Shown here one piece after another: positions 45,513-53,713 of a stretch of DNA of 56,492 bases. Both the position numbers and the translations under genes were made by a program. Positions within the stretch are counted from its first letter, which is position 1, and each line of letters opens with the position of its first letter. Source of the stretch: Aquibium carbonis (GTDB lineage: Bacteria > Pseudomonadota > Alphaproteobacteria > Rhizobiales > Rhizobiaceae); contig NZ_RWKW01000099.1 of NCBI RefSeq assembly GCF_003970795.1, forward strand, positions 1 to 56,492, written 5' to 3'. The notes below the pieces were generated by a model, which was given only the letters and a program-made list of their open reading frames with translations, was not told the DNA's origin and did not search any database.

Positions 45513-46409
45513 ATGAGAGTACTCGTCACCGGCGGCGGCGGCTTCATCGGAGCCTGGATCCTGCGGGAACTGGCGCGTGAGGGCTTCATCCCCGTCGTGC
45601 TCGATCGTGCCGACGACCGAACGAAGGTCGGACACATCGCCGGCCTGGACTTCGCCGCCGGTCTCGAATGGGTTTCGGCCGACATCGCCGACACGCGCGC
45701 GGTGGTCGACGCCGCACGCGGCTGCGAACGGATCATCCATCTAGCCGGGCTGTTGACGCCCGCCTGCAGGGCGGATCCGATCCTCGGCGCGCAGGTCAAC
45801 CTCCTCGGGACGCTCAACGCCTTCCTGGCGGCGCGTGAGCACGGCATGCCGTCCGTGATCTACATGAGCAGCATCGGCGTTTTTGGTCCCGATGGCGGCC
45901 CGGAACCACACCCGACCACGCTCTATGGCGCCTACAAGCTGGCGTCGGAGCACTCCGCCCGCGCCTTCTTCGAAGACGACGGCATCGCCTCGATCGGCTT
46001 CCGGCCCTACGTCGTCTACGGTCCCGGTCGGGATGGCGGGCTGTCGGCCGGCCCGACCCTTGCTTGCCGGGCGGCGGCGCGGGGCGAGGCCTACACGATG
46101 CCGATCACCGGATCGTTCGACATGATCCACGTCGCGGACGTGGCGGCCGCGTTCGTCCAGGCCGTTCGCATGCCGCTCGCCGGTGCGCATGTCGTCAACC
46201 TGCTCGGCCAGTCCACGTCGGCCGATGATGTCGTGGCCGCCATCCGCGAGGCCGTACCCGGTGCCCGCATCGACTGTGCGGGAGATCCGATGCCGATTGC
46301 CTGTCCGGACCGCGACGCGGCGCTCGCCAGCCTGTTGCCGGACTGGCGCCCGACCGATCTCGAAACGGGCCTGCGCTCGACCATCGACTTCTACAGGGGG
46401 CCAGCTTGA
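45513..46409 (+). CDS. NAD-dependent epimerase/dehydratase (extended SDR)
   Basis: A 298-residue extended SDR. NAD motif VTGGGGFIGAWIL (5-17), D-I-A at the adenine site, catalytic Ser in MSSIGVFGPDGG and Y-x3-K in YGAYKLASE are intact; FRPYVVYGPGRDGG is typical of sugar epimerases and uronate dehydrogenases. The start at 45513 has GGAGAGG upstream. It lies 40 bp after the EthD-like gene and its stop overlaps the next start (TGATG). It probably acts on a sugar, sugar acid or hydroxy acid. Confidence 0.9.
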   Translation: MRVLVTGGGGFIGAWILRELAREGFIPVVLDRADDRTKVGHIAGLDFAAGLEWVSADIADTRAVVDAARGCERIIHLAGLLTPACRADPILGAQVNLLGTLNAFLAAREHGMPSVIYMSSIGVFGPDGGPEPHPTTLYGAYKLASEHSARAFFEDDGIASIGFRPYVVYGPGRDGGLSAGPTLACRAAARGEAYTMPITGSFDMIHVADVAAAFVQAVRMPLAGAHVVNLLGQSTSADDVVAAIREAVPGARIDCAGDPMPIACPDRDAALASLLPDWRPTDLETGLRSTIDFYRGPA

Positions 46410-47149
46410 TGGCCGGCCGCTTCGACGGGCAGGTCGCGATCGTCACCGGCGGCGCACGGGGACTGGGCCTGGCGATCGCCAGGCGTCTCGCCGCCGAAGG
46501 CGCCGCCGTGGTCATCTGGGATCTGGACCTGACGGGTTTCGATGCCGACAAGACGAGTTTCCGGCCCGCTTCGGCGGTCAAGGTCGACGTGACCGTTCCT
46601 GAGGCGGTGACCGCGGCGATGGACGACGTCAGGTCGAGCTTCGGTCGCATCGACGTCATGGTCAACAATGCGGGGATCACCGGGCCCGTCGCTCCCGTGG
46701 AGCAGTACCGGCTGGAAGACTGGTTGCGTGTCCTGGCCCTTGATCTCACCGCGGTCTTCCTGTGTTGTCGCGCATGCATTCCGCACATGAAGGCCCAGGG
46801 CTATGGCCGCATCGTCAATGTGGCCTCGATCGGCGGCAAGGAGCCGGTGCCGGGCATCTGCGCCTACGGAGCGGCGAAGGCCGGCGTGATCGGCTTCACC
46901 AAGTCCATCGCGCGGGAACTGGCCGGATCCGGCGTGCTGGCCAACTGCATCGCGCCGGCGATGGTGGAGACGGCGCTTCTGGGCCAGATGACGCCGCGTT
47001 TTGTCGAGGAGAGCCGGAACAAGATCCCGCTCGGGCGCTTCATCACCGCGGAAGAGGTCGCGGCGGCGGCGGCCTTCGCTGCCAGTCCCGAATGCTCCTT
47101 TGCGACTGGCTTCACCTTCGACGTTTCCGGTGGTCGGGCAACCTATTGA
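46409..47149 (+). CDS. SDR family oxidoreductase (FabG-like)
   Basis: A 246-residue classical SDR: IVTGGARGLGLAIARRLA (11-28), VNNAGITGP, catalytic Ser in VNVASIGG and intact Y-x3-K in YGAAKAGVIG. The ATG at 46409 overlaps the epimerase stop (TGATG), indicating coupling. It is probably an alcohol or hydroxy-acid dehydrogenase in the same pathway. The EamA permease follows 61 bp later. Confidence 0.92.
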   Translation: MAGRFDGQVAIVTGGARGLGLAIARRLAAEGAAVVIWDLDLTGFDADKTSFRPASAVKVDVTVPEAVTAAMDDVRSSFGRIDVMVNNAGITGPVAPVEQYRLEDWLRVLALDLTAVFLCCRACIPHMKAQGYGRIVNVASIGGKEPVPGICAYGAAKAGVIGFTKSIARELAGSGVLANCIAPAMVETALLGQMTPRFVEESRNKIPLGRFITAEEVAAAAAFAASPECSFATGFTFDVSGGRATY

Positions 47150-47210
47150 GCCGACGAAGCAAGCGGCCTGCCAGACGCCCGGATGGCCGGATGACGACGG
47201 CGGTGGATCG

Positions 47211-48077
47211 ATGAAGACCGGACACGGCGGCGGGCTGACGATCGGCATCGTGCTGATCCTGATGGCCGGCCTCACTTTCGCGACGCTCGACAGCCTGGGC
47301 AAGCAGCTGATGGCCACGCTCCCCGTCGTGCAGGTGCTCTGGGCGCGCTACGTCGTGCACACGATGTTTTCGACCGGCTATCTGGCAGGCACCACGGGCC
47401 GCCGCTTCCTGCGCACCCGCCGCCCGGTGCTCCACTTGCTGCGCGGAATGGCGTTGCTCACGGCGAGCGCCTGCGTCTACGCGGCACTGGCGCATGTCCC
47501 GATCGCAGACGTCACCGCGATCGTGTTCTTCTCGCCCTTCGTCATCACGCTCCTGTCGGTGATCTTCCTGAAGGAACGCATCGGCATTCACCGGATCGGC
47601 GCCCTGGTCTGCGGCATGGCGGGCGTGATCCTGATCATCCGGCCCGGCTTCGGCGACACCGGTGTCTATCACGTTCTGGCGCTCGCCGGCTCGGTCGCGA
47701 ATGCGATCTACATTCTGCTGACCCGGCAGCTCGCGGATCCGACGGAGCGCGAGGCGGCCCAGTTCCACACCACGGCTGCTGGCGCCCTCATCCTGTCCGT
47801 CGTCGTCGTGCCGGCCTGGGTCACGCCAGGCCTTGCCGACGCCGCGCTGCTGGTGCTTTTGGGTGGATTGGCCACCGTCGGGCATTTCATGCTGCTGCGC
47901 GGCTTTGCCCATGCCTCGGCGTCGCTGCTTTCGCCGTTTCTCTACGGCCAGGTGATCTTCGCCGCCCTCTACAGCTGGTACTGGTTCGGCGATCCGCTTG
48001 CCCCGACGATGATCGCCGGAACGGTGCTGCTGGTCGCGAGCGGCCTCTACATCTGGTGGCGCGAAAACCGGACGTGA
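47211..48077 (+). CDS. EamA/DMT superfamily permease
   Basis: A 288-residue membrane protein with ten predicted segments formed by two EamA repeats (residues about 8-145 and 150-283); FLKERIGIHRIGALVCGMAG is the repeat-1 signature. The ATG at 47211 is preceded by GGTGGATCG, a weak site. DMT transporters move metabolites, often outward. It is the last gene of the GntR-linked operon and ends 4 bp from the convergent aldo/keto reductase gene. It may export a by-product or add uptake capacity. Confidence 0.88.
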   Translation: MKTGHGGGLTIGIVLILMAGLTFATLDSLGKQLMATLPVVQVLWARYVVHTMFSTGYLAGTTGRRFLRTRRPVLHLLRGMALLTASACVYAALAHVPIADVTAIVFFSPFVITLLSVIFLKERIGIHRIGALVCGMAGVILIIRPGFGDTGVYHVLALAGSVANAIYILLTRQLADPTEREAAQFHTTAAGALILSVVVVPAWVTPGLADAALLVLLGGLATVGHFMLLRGFAHASASLLSPFLYGQVIFAALYSWYWFGDPLAPTMIAGTVLLVASGLYIWWRENRT

Positions 48078-48081
48078 CCGT

Positions 48082-48906
48082 TCAGGCCGGATCCCAGGCC
48101 GGCGACCAGTCGAAGTCGCACAGGCGTCTGTGCTCGTCGAGGCCGGAAATCCGGTCCATGTCACCGGTCTCCAGCTCGAAGTCGAAGACGTCGAGGTTCG
48201 CCTTGATGTTTTCGATCTTCGACGAGCGCGGAATGGCTGCCACGCCGTCCTGCTGGATCAGCCAGCGCAAGGCCACCTGGCCAGCCGACTTGCCATGCCG
48301 GGCGCCGATGTCGCGCAGGAGGTCGGACTGGAACACCGCGCCCCGCGCCAGCGGCAGGTAGGCCGTCATCAGCATTCCCGCCTCCCGCACCGCCTTCATG
48401 ACGCGGGGCTGCGCCATGAACGGGTGATACTCGACCTGGTTTGCGAAAAGGTCGGCGCCGTGGACACGGATCGCTTCGTCGAGCAGCCCGGTGGTAAAAT
48501 TGCTGACCCCGATCAGTCGGGTCCGGCCGCGCGCGCGCTGCTCGGCGAAGGCGGCGAGCGTCTCGCCAAGCGGAATGTCGCGGCTCGGCCAGTGCACCAG
48601 CAGCAGGTCGACGTGATCGAGCTGAAGCCGTTCGAGGCTCTCGGCGGTGCGGGCGGCGACGTTCTCTGGTGCGAGGTTGTCGAACCAGATCTTCGTCGTC
48701 ACGAAGAGCTCGTCGCGGGCGATGCCGCTGTCGCGGATCGCCTGGCCGACCTCCGTCTCGTTGCCGTATCGGATCGCCGTGTCGATATGGCGATACCCGG
48801 CATCGATCGCCGATCGGATCGCGCGCGTGCCCGCAGGTCCTGTCAACTCGAACGTTCCAAGCCCGATGGCGGGCACCGATACGCCCTTGATGATCTTGTT
48901 CTTCAT
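48082..48906 (-). CDS. Aldo/keto reductase
   Basis: A 274-residue NADPH-dependent AKR of the DkgA/DkgB-like type. The catalytic tetrad is visible: Asp in AGYRHIDTAIRYGNE, Tyr in the same segment, Lys in FVTTKIW and His in LLLVHWPS. The C-terminal NADPH phosphate site IPRSSKIENIKANL is present. It is the last gene of the TRAP-MDR-AKR operon, 15 bp after the MDR dehydrogenase. It probably reduces a keto-sugar acid or other carbonyl intermediate. Confidence 0.93.
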   Translation of the reverse strand: MKNKIIKGVSVPAIGLGTFELTGPAGTRAIRSAIDAGYRHIDTAIRYGNETEVGQAIRDSGIARDELFVTTKIWFDNLAPENVAARTAESLERLQLDHVDLLLVHWPSRDIPLGETLAAFAEQRARGRTRLIGVSNFTTGLLDEAIRVHGADLFANQVEYHPFMAQPRVMKAVREAGMLMTAYLPLARGAVFQSDLLRDIGARHGKSAGQVALRWLIQQDGVAAIPRSSKIENIKANLDVFDFELETGDMDRISGLDEHRRLCDFDWSPAWDPA

Positions 48907-48921
48907 CGCTCCGCTCCGCCT

Positions 48922-49917
48922 TCAGTTCCTCAGGATGATCTTCGCCGACGCGGTACGACCGGAGTCGAGATCGTGGAAGGCCTGCGCCCCGTCGCGCATC
49001 GGCCGCTGCTCGGTCCAGCCGAGGTCGCCGAACCGCCCGGACGCGAGAAGCGCAACCGTCTCGCGGAAATCGGGCATGGAGTAACAGTAGGAACCGGCAA
49101 AGATGATCTCGCCGAGCGTCATGCGCCGCACGTCGACGCCCTCCGATCCCGGCAGAAGGCCGAGGTGGATCACGACGGCGCCGCGGGCGGCCATGCGGAA
49201 CGCCGCTTCGCGCGTGCTGCGGGCGCCGACGGCATCGAAGACGACGTCCACGCTCTGGCTGTCCGGCTCTTCGGTCGCCGGATCATAGGCATGAATGGCG
49301 GGGTGCGCGCGCGCGGCGGCGTCGCGGCGACCCGGATGCGGTTCGGCGATCGAGACGCGACCCGCTCCGCAGATCGTCAGCGCCAGCGCGGTGCCGAGGC
49401 CGATCGCGCCGCCGCCGAGCACGACGGCGCGCGCGCCGGGAAGCGGGCGGCGCATCAGCCGGACAGCCATCTGCACCGCATGGTAGGACACCGCCAGCGG
49501 CTCGGCGAGCGCGGCCGTTTCCATCGCCATCGAATCGGGGATTTCGACCAGGTTTCCCTCCGGCACGACGACCCTGTCGGCGAAGGCGCCGGCATGCGGC
49601 GGCAGCCCGATGTTGCGCTGGTTCAGGCACAGGTGCTGCGCGCCCGCCTGGCAGTTGACGCAGCGGCCGCAAAACAGGAACGGGTTGACCGCGACGCGGC
49701 GTCCCGCGAGCGCGCCCGTCTCGACCACGCCGGCCGCCTCGTGTCCCATGACCATCGGCGGGACGCGACGCGGATCGTGGCCATGGTAGCCGTGCATGTC
49801 GGAACCGCAGATGCCGCAGCTGTCGACCCGCACGACCGCTTCCCCCGGACCTGCCACCGGCTCCGGAAAATCGCGATAGTCGAGGGTTTCCTTGCCCAGG
49901 TAGACGAGCGCTTTCAT
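48922..49917 (-). CDS. Zinc-dependent alcohol dehydrogenase (MDR family), polyol/threonine dehydrogenase-like
   Basis: A 331-residue medium-chain dehydrogenase. The catalytic zinc site is in CGICGSDMHGYHG and VMGHEAAG; four structural-zinc Cys lie in CGRCVNCQAGAQHLC. The NAD Rossmann motif is VVLGGGAIGLGTALAL. It would oxidise a secondary alcohol such as a polyol or sugar acid. It lies 22 bp after dctM and 15 bp before the AKR gene, in one operon with the TRAP transporter. Confidence 0.92.
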   Translation of the reverse strand: MKALVYLGKETLDYRDFPEPVAGPGEAVVRVDSCGICGSDMHGYHGHDPRRVPPMVMGHEAAGVVETGALAGRRVAVNPFLFCGRCVNCQAGAQHLCLNQRNIGLPPHAGAFADRVVVPEGNLVEIPDSMAMETAALAEPLAVSYHAVQMAVRLMRRPLPGARAVVLGGGAIGLGTALALTICGAGRVSIAEPHPGRRDAAARAHPAIHAYDPATEEPDSQSVDVVFDAVGARSTREAAFRMAARGAVVIHLGLLPGSEGVDVRRMTLGEIIFAGSYCYSMPDFRETVALLASGRFGDLGWTEQRPMRDGAQAFHDLDSGRTASAKIILRN

Positions 49918-49939
49918 GCGATGGCTTTCCGGCTTTCGG

Positions 49940-51217
49940 CTAGAAGAACAGCGACGGCAGGAACGTGCTGACGGCAGGAACGTAGGTCACCAGCATCAGC
50001 ACGAACACGTTCACCAGCAGGAACGGAACCGAGGCGCGCACCAGCTTCCACAGGTCCACCTTGGCGATGGCGGCGCCCACATAGAGGCAGTTGCCAACCG
50101 GCGGGGTGACCAGGCCGAGACCCAGATTGACCACCATCATGGTGCCGAACTGGATCGGATCCATCCCCGACGCGACCGCCACCGGCAGCAGGATCGGAGC
50201 AAACAGGATCAGCGCCGGCACGAGGTCGATGAACATCCCGACAACCAGCAGGAACAGGTTCATCAGCAGCAGGACGAAGATGGGTCCGATGTCGAGTTCG
50301 GTGAAGAAGGAAACGAGTTCGGCCGGGAACTGCTCGATCGCCACCACCCAGGCGACGACCGATGTCGTCGCCACCACGAAAAGCGGAACGGCGGTGTTCA
50401 CCGCCGATTCGACGGTGATCCAGAAGAGCTGGCGGAACGAGTATTCGCGGTAGACGACACCCGCCAGGAACAGCGCGTAGACGACGCCGATGACGCCGGC
50501 CTCGGTCGCCGTGGTCAGGCCGGTGACGATGGCGCCGAGCAGGAACACCGGCAACAGAAGCGACAGGATGGCGCCCTTGAAGGCTTCCCACAACTCGCCG
50601 ACGGGTGCTCGCCGCTCCGACTGCGGCCAGCCCTTGCGCTTGGCCATCACGTAGACCGTCACCATCAAAAGCAGGCCGACGAGGATGCCCGGCACGAGAC
50701 CGGCCAGGAACAGGGCGCCGATCGACGTGCCCACGGTGACGCCGTAGAGCACCATCGGGATGCTGGGCGGGATGAGGATGCCGATGGTCGACGAGCAGAT
50801 GGTGATGGCGCCCGCGTCCTCGCGGGAGTAGCCCTGCTTTTCCATGGCCGGGATCATCAGGCTGCCGACCGCGGCGGTGTCGGCGACGGCCGATCCCGAT
50901 ATTCCGCCGAAGAACATCGACGATGCGACGTTGACGTGTCCGAGGCCGCCGCGGATGTGGCCGACCAGCGCCGAGGCGAGCCGCACCAGGCGCTGCGCGA
51001 TGGAGGTCTCTCCGGCCAGCGACCCGGCCAGGATGAACAGCGGCACCGCGACCAGCGGGAAGGAATAGACGCCGTTGACCATCTTGTGCGGAATCTGCGC
51101 GAGCGGGAAGGTTCCGTCGAGATAGAAGGCAGCGACCGCTGCTGAACCGATCGCGATGGCGATCGGCACGCCGATGAACAGGCAGATGAAGAAGACGACG
51201 AAGATCGTGAGGATCAT
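49940..51217 (-). CDS. dctM: TRAP transporter large permease (DctM family)
   Basis: A 425-residue permease with about 12 membrane segments, starting MILTIFVVFFICLFIGVPIA at ATG 51217, which overlaps the dctQ stop by 4 bp (ATGA). Motifs VPLFILAGSLAGETSIAQRL, ISGSAVADTAAVGSLMIPAM and IGILIPPSIPMVLYGV are typical. It is the translocation subunit of the fourth TRAP system, linked by operator and operon to the GntR regulon. Confidence 0.95.
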   Translation of the reverse strand: MILTIFVVFFICLFIGVPIAIAIGSAAVAAFYLDGTFPLAQIPHKMVNGVYSFPLVAVPLFILAGSLAGETSIAQRLVRLASALVGHIRGGLGHVNVASSMFFGGISGSAVADTAAVGSLMIPAMEKQGYSREDAGAITICSSTIGILIPPSIPMVLYGVTVGTSIGALFLAGLVPGILVGLLLMVTVYVMAKRKGWPQSERRAPVGELWEAFKGAILSLLLPVFLLGAIVTGLTTATEAGVIGVVYALFLAGVVYREYSFRQLFWITVESAVNTAVPLFVVATTSVVAWVVAIEQFPAELVSFFTELDIGPIFVLLLMNLFLLVVGMFIDLVPALILFAPILLPVAVASGMDPIQFGTMMVVNLGLGLVTPPVGNCLYVGAAIAKVDLWKLVRASVPFLLVNVFVLMLVTYVPAVSTFLPSLFF

Positions 51218-51684
51218 GACGGACGTCCGGGTGCGGGGTGCCTGACCAGCTTGACGAGATTCTCGACGCTGCACGCCGCCATCAGTGCCGCCGAGATGGG
51301 AAGGCAGAGATAGAAATAGCCGCGGGGAATCTTGAGCGCGTCGGAGAGGCTGTTCATGGCCTGCGTGACGATCTGCCAGCCATAGACGAGCATGATGACG
51401 AAGAAGCCGAGAACGATGATCTCGGCAATGATGCAGATGAGGCGCGAGAGCGGCGCGGGCAGCGCCTCGGCCAGCACGGAAAAGGCGATGTGCCGCTTCT
51501 CGTAGAAGGCCACGACACTGCCCAGGAACACGATCCAGATCAGCAGCACGTTGGGGACTTCCGTCGCCCAGTACAGTGATTCCTTGAGAACGTAGCGGTA
51601 GAAGACGCCCATCCCCACGCTGACGACCAGCGTGGCGATGAGCAGTCCGATGACCGCGCGCAGGATCGTGTTGACGAGCCGCAC
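51214..51684 (-). CDS. dctQ: TRAP transporter small permease (DctQ family)
   Basis: A 156-residue protein with four membrane segments; LYWATEVPNVLLIWIVFLGS is the family core. The start is GTG 51684, 5 nt after the dctP stop, with the end overlapping dctM. There is no room for a separate promoter, so dctP, dctQ and dctM are tightly coupled. Confidence 0.92.
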   Translation of the reverse strand: MRLVNTILRAVIGLLIATLVVSVGMGVFYRYVLKESLYWATEVPNVLLIWIVFLGSVVAFYEKRHIAFSVLAEALPAPLSRLICIIAEIIVLGFFVIMLVYGWQIVTQAMNSLSDALKIPRGYFYLCLPISAALMAACSVENLVKLVRHPAPGRPS

Positions 51685-51689
51685 GTTGG

Positions 51690-52679
51690 TTACTGCGCCT
51701 GCAGGACCGCGTCGATCAGGTCACGCCCGATCGTCGCCTCGGACGCCTTGTAGGACTCCTCCGCGCCGGCGCGGAACGATTCCTTGTCGACGTCGCGGAT
51801 GATGGTCAGGCCTTCGGCTTCGAGCCTGGCGACGAGATCCGCGTTCGCCTGGCGCGCGGCCGCGACCTGGATCAGGCTGCCCTGGCGCGCGGCGTCGAGC
51901 ACCACCTCACGCGTCTCCTCGGGCAACTTCTCCCAGTATCCGCGCGACAGGACGAACTGGCTCGGAATGTTGGCGTGGCCGGTGAGGCTCATCGTCTTCT
52001 GCACCTCGTAGAACTTCGAGGTCCAGATGTTCTCCGGCGGGTTTTCCTGGGCGCTGACGACGCCCTGCTGCAGGGCCGAATAGACCTCCTCGAAGGGCAG
52101 CGGCGTCGGGTTGGCGCCCCAGGCCTTGAAGGCGGTCAGCCAGGGCTGGACGTTGGGAACCCGGATGTCGAGCCCCTGCAGGTCCGACGCGTTGCGGACT
52201 TCCTTGCCGTTGGTGGTGATGTAGCGGAAGCCGAGTTCGCCCCATGCGAGGACCTTGTAGCCGCGCTCGAAGAGAATGCCGTCGAGGCGCTCCTGCACCT
52301 CGCTGCCGCTGTGCAGGACCGCGTCGACATGCGCGTCGTCACGATAGATCATCGGCAGGTTGAGAACGTCGAGACGCTGGTCGATCTGGCCGTGACGGCC
52401 CATGATCGCGCCGTCCAGCGTTCCAAGCTGCATGGACTCCAGATACTCGGTCTCGGTGCCGAGCTGCGCTGCGGGGAAAACCTTGACGTCGAAGCGGCCG
52501 GGCAGCTTCTCCTCGAGCACTTCCTTGAACTTGCCGAGCCACAGCGCATAGCTGTGCGCTTCCGGCATGTTGTGCGCGATGCGCATGGTGATCTTGTCTT
52601 GCGCATGGGCCGAGCCGGCCGCCAGCGCGATGCCTGCCGAAAGGGCGGCGACGAAAATTCTTCTCGAAATGGAACGCAT
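51690..52679 (-). CDS. dctP: TRAP transporter substrate-binding protein (DctP family)
   Basis: A 329-residue exported binding protein from ATG 52679 with a signal peptide ending GSAHA-QDK (about residue 26). DctP blocks DLQGLDIRVPNVQPWLTAFK, with the conserved Arg, and PLPFEEVYSALQQGVVSAQE are present. AGGAGAGA precedes the start. It heads the dctPQM-MDR-AKR operon and diverges from the isomerase gene; the shared GntR palindrome lies 103-121 bp upstream. Confidence 0.94.
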   Translation of the reverse strand: MRSISRRIFVAALSAGIALAAGSAHAQDKITMRIAHNMPEAHSYALWLGKFKEVLEEKLPGRFDVKVFPAAQLGTETEYLESMQLGTLDGAIMGRHGQIDQRLDVLNLPMIYRDDAHVDAVLHSGSEVQERLDGILFERGYKVLAWGELGFRYITTNGKEVRNASDLQGLDIRVPNVQPWLTAFKAWGANPTPLPFEEVYSALQQGVVSAQENPPENIWTSKFYEVQKTMSLTGHANIPSQFVLSRGYWEKLPEETREVVLDAARQGSLIQVAAARQANADLVARLEAEGLTIIRDVDKESFRAGAEESYKASEATIGRDLIDAVLQAQ

Positions 52680-52781
52680 GTCTCTCCTCCAATGCGGGAC
52701 AAATTGCGGCAGTCGATCATCGTCGCGACGACCGCGCAGCCTTTTCACACGATGCACAATCCCGGCCGCATGCTTGGCAAA

Positions 52782-52800
52782 TGAGGTACTGTATGTCAAT
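52782..52800. promoter_or_regulatory. 19-bp element with GntR-type palindrome, copy 2
   Basis: TGAGGTACTGTATGTCAAT is the exact reverse complement of the 44743-44761 element. It lies in the 165-bp gap between the divergent dctP operon and the isomerase gene. On the minus strand it again supplies TTGACA as a -35 box. On the plus strand it overlaps a possible promoter TTGGCA-N17-CAATAA (52774-52802). Confidence 0.75.
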
Positions 52801-52844
52801 AAGGGTCTTGAAAATCGATCTGGCAAACAGGCGACACGAACCCG

Positions 52845-53687
52845 ATGACGAGACAATATTCCCTTTCATATCTGACGCTTGAGCGCGATCCCGCCGAAAC
52901 GATCGAACACGCCGCGACCGCCGGCTACGACTATGTCGGCGTGAGGATACTGCCTGCGGTCGAGCAGGGAAAAGCCTTCCCTCTCTTCAGGGACAAGGCG
53001 CTGCTCGCCGAGACCATGCGCCGTGCGCGCGACACGGGGATCGGGGTACTCGACGTCGAGATCGCCAGGATCGACGGCCGGAGCGGCGCGGAGGACTGGC
53101 TGCCCATGCTGGAGGCCGCCGGACGCCTCGGCGCCCGGACCGTGATCGCGGCCGGCGACGACCCGGACCTTTCGCGCATGACCGATACCTTCGCCGCGCT
53201 CTGTGCGGCCGCCGCGCCGTTCGGGCTGACCGTCAACCTCGAATTCACGCCCTGGACGGCGCTGCGCGACGCCCGCATGGCGCTCGATGTCGTGACTGCC
53301 TCCGGCGCCGCCAACGCGGAGGTTCTGATCGACACGATCCACGTGGCGCGATCGACCACCACGCTCGACGACCTGAGGGCGATACCGCCGTCGCGCATGA
53401 GTTACATCCAGATCTGCGACGCGCCGGCCGGAGTTCCGACGTCTCGCGACGAACTCCTGTTCACCGCGCGCCAGGAACGTTTGCTGCCGGGCGAGGGCGG
53501 CGTCGACATCGAGGCCCAGGTCGCGGCCCTCCCCGCGTCCCTGATCGTCAGCGTGGAGATTCCCAGCCACACCCGGATCGCCAGCGTCGGCGCGGCGCAA
53601 TGGGCGCGCCGAACGCTCGACGTCTCGCGCGCGGCGATGGAGCGTTTCGACGCCGCGCGACAATCGCCGGTGCCGGCTCGCGTCTAG
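52845..53687 (+). CDS. Sugar phosphate isomerase/epimerase-like TIM barrel protein
   Basis: A 280-residue AP-endonuclease-2-like TIM barrel: SYLTLERDPAETIEHAATAG at the start, metal-type Glu in VNLEFTPWTALRD, DTIHVARS, YIQICDAPAG and SVEIPSHTR. The metal-ligand pattern (E, D/H, Q, E) matches xylose-isomerase-like sugar isomerases and dehydratases such as IolE and dehydroshikimate dehydratase. It diverges from the TRAP operon over the shared GntR palindrome and is followed 26 bp later by the M24 peptidase gene. Exact substrate unknown. Confidence 0.88.
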   Translation: MTRQYSLSYLTLERDPAETIEHAATAGYDYVGVRILPAVEQGKAFPLFRDKALLAETMRRARDTGIGVLDVEIARIDGRSGAEDWLPMLEAAGRLGARTVIAAGDDPDLSRMTDTFAALCAAAAPFGLTVNLEFTPWTALRDARMALDVVTASGAANAEVLIDTIHVARSTTTLDDLRAIPPSRMSYIQICDAPAGVPTSRDELLFTARQERLLPGEGGVDIEAQVAALPASLIVSVEIPSHTRIASVGAAQWARRTLDVSRAAMERFDAARQSPVPARV

Positions 53688-53713
53688 AGCCATTGCTTCG
53701 AGGGACGCCACGC

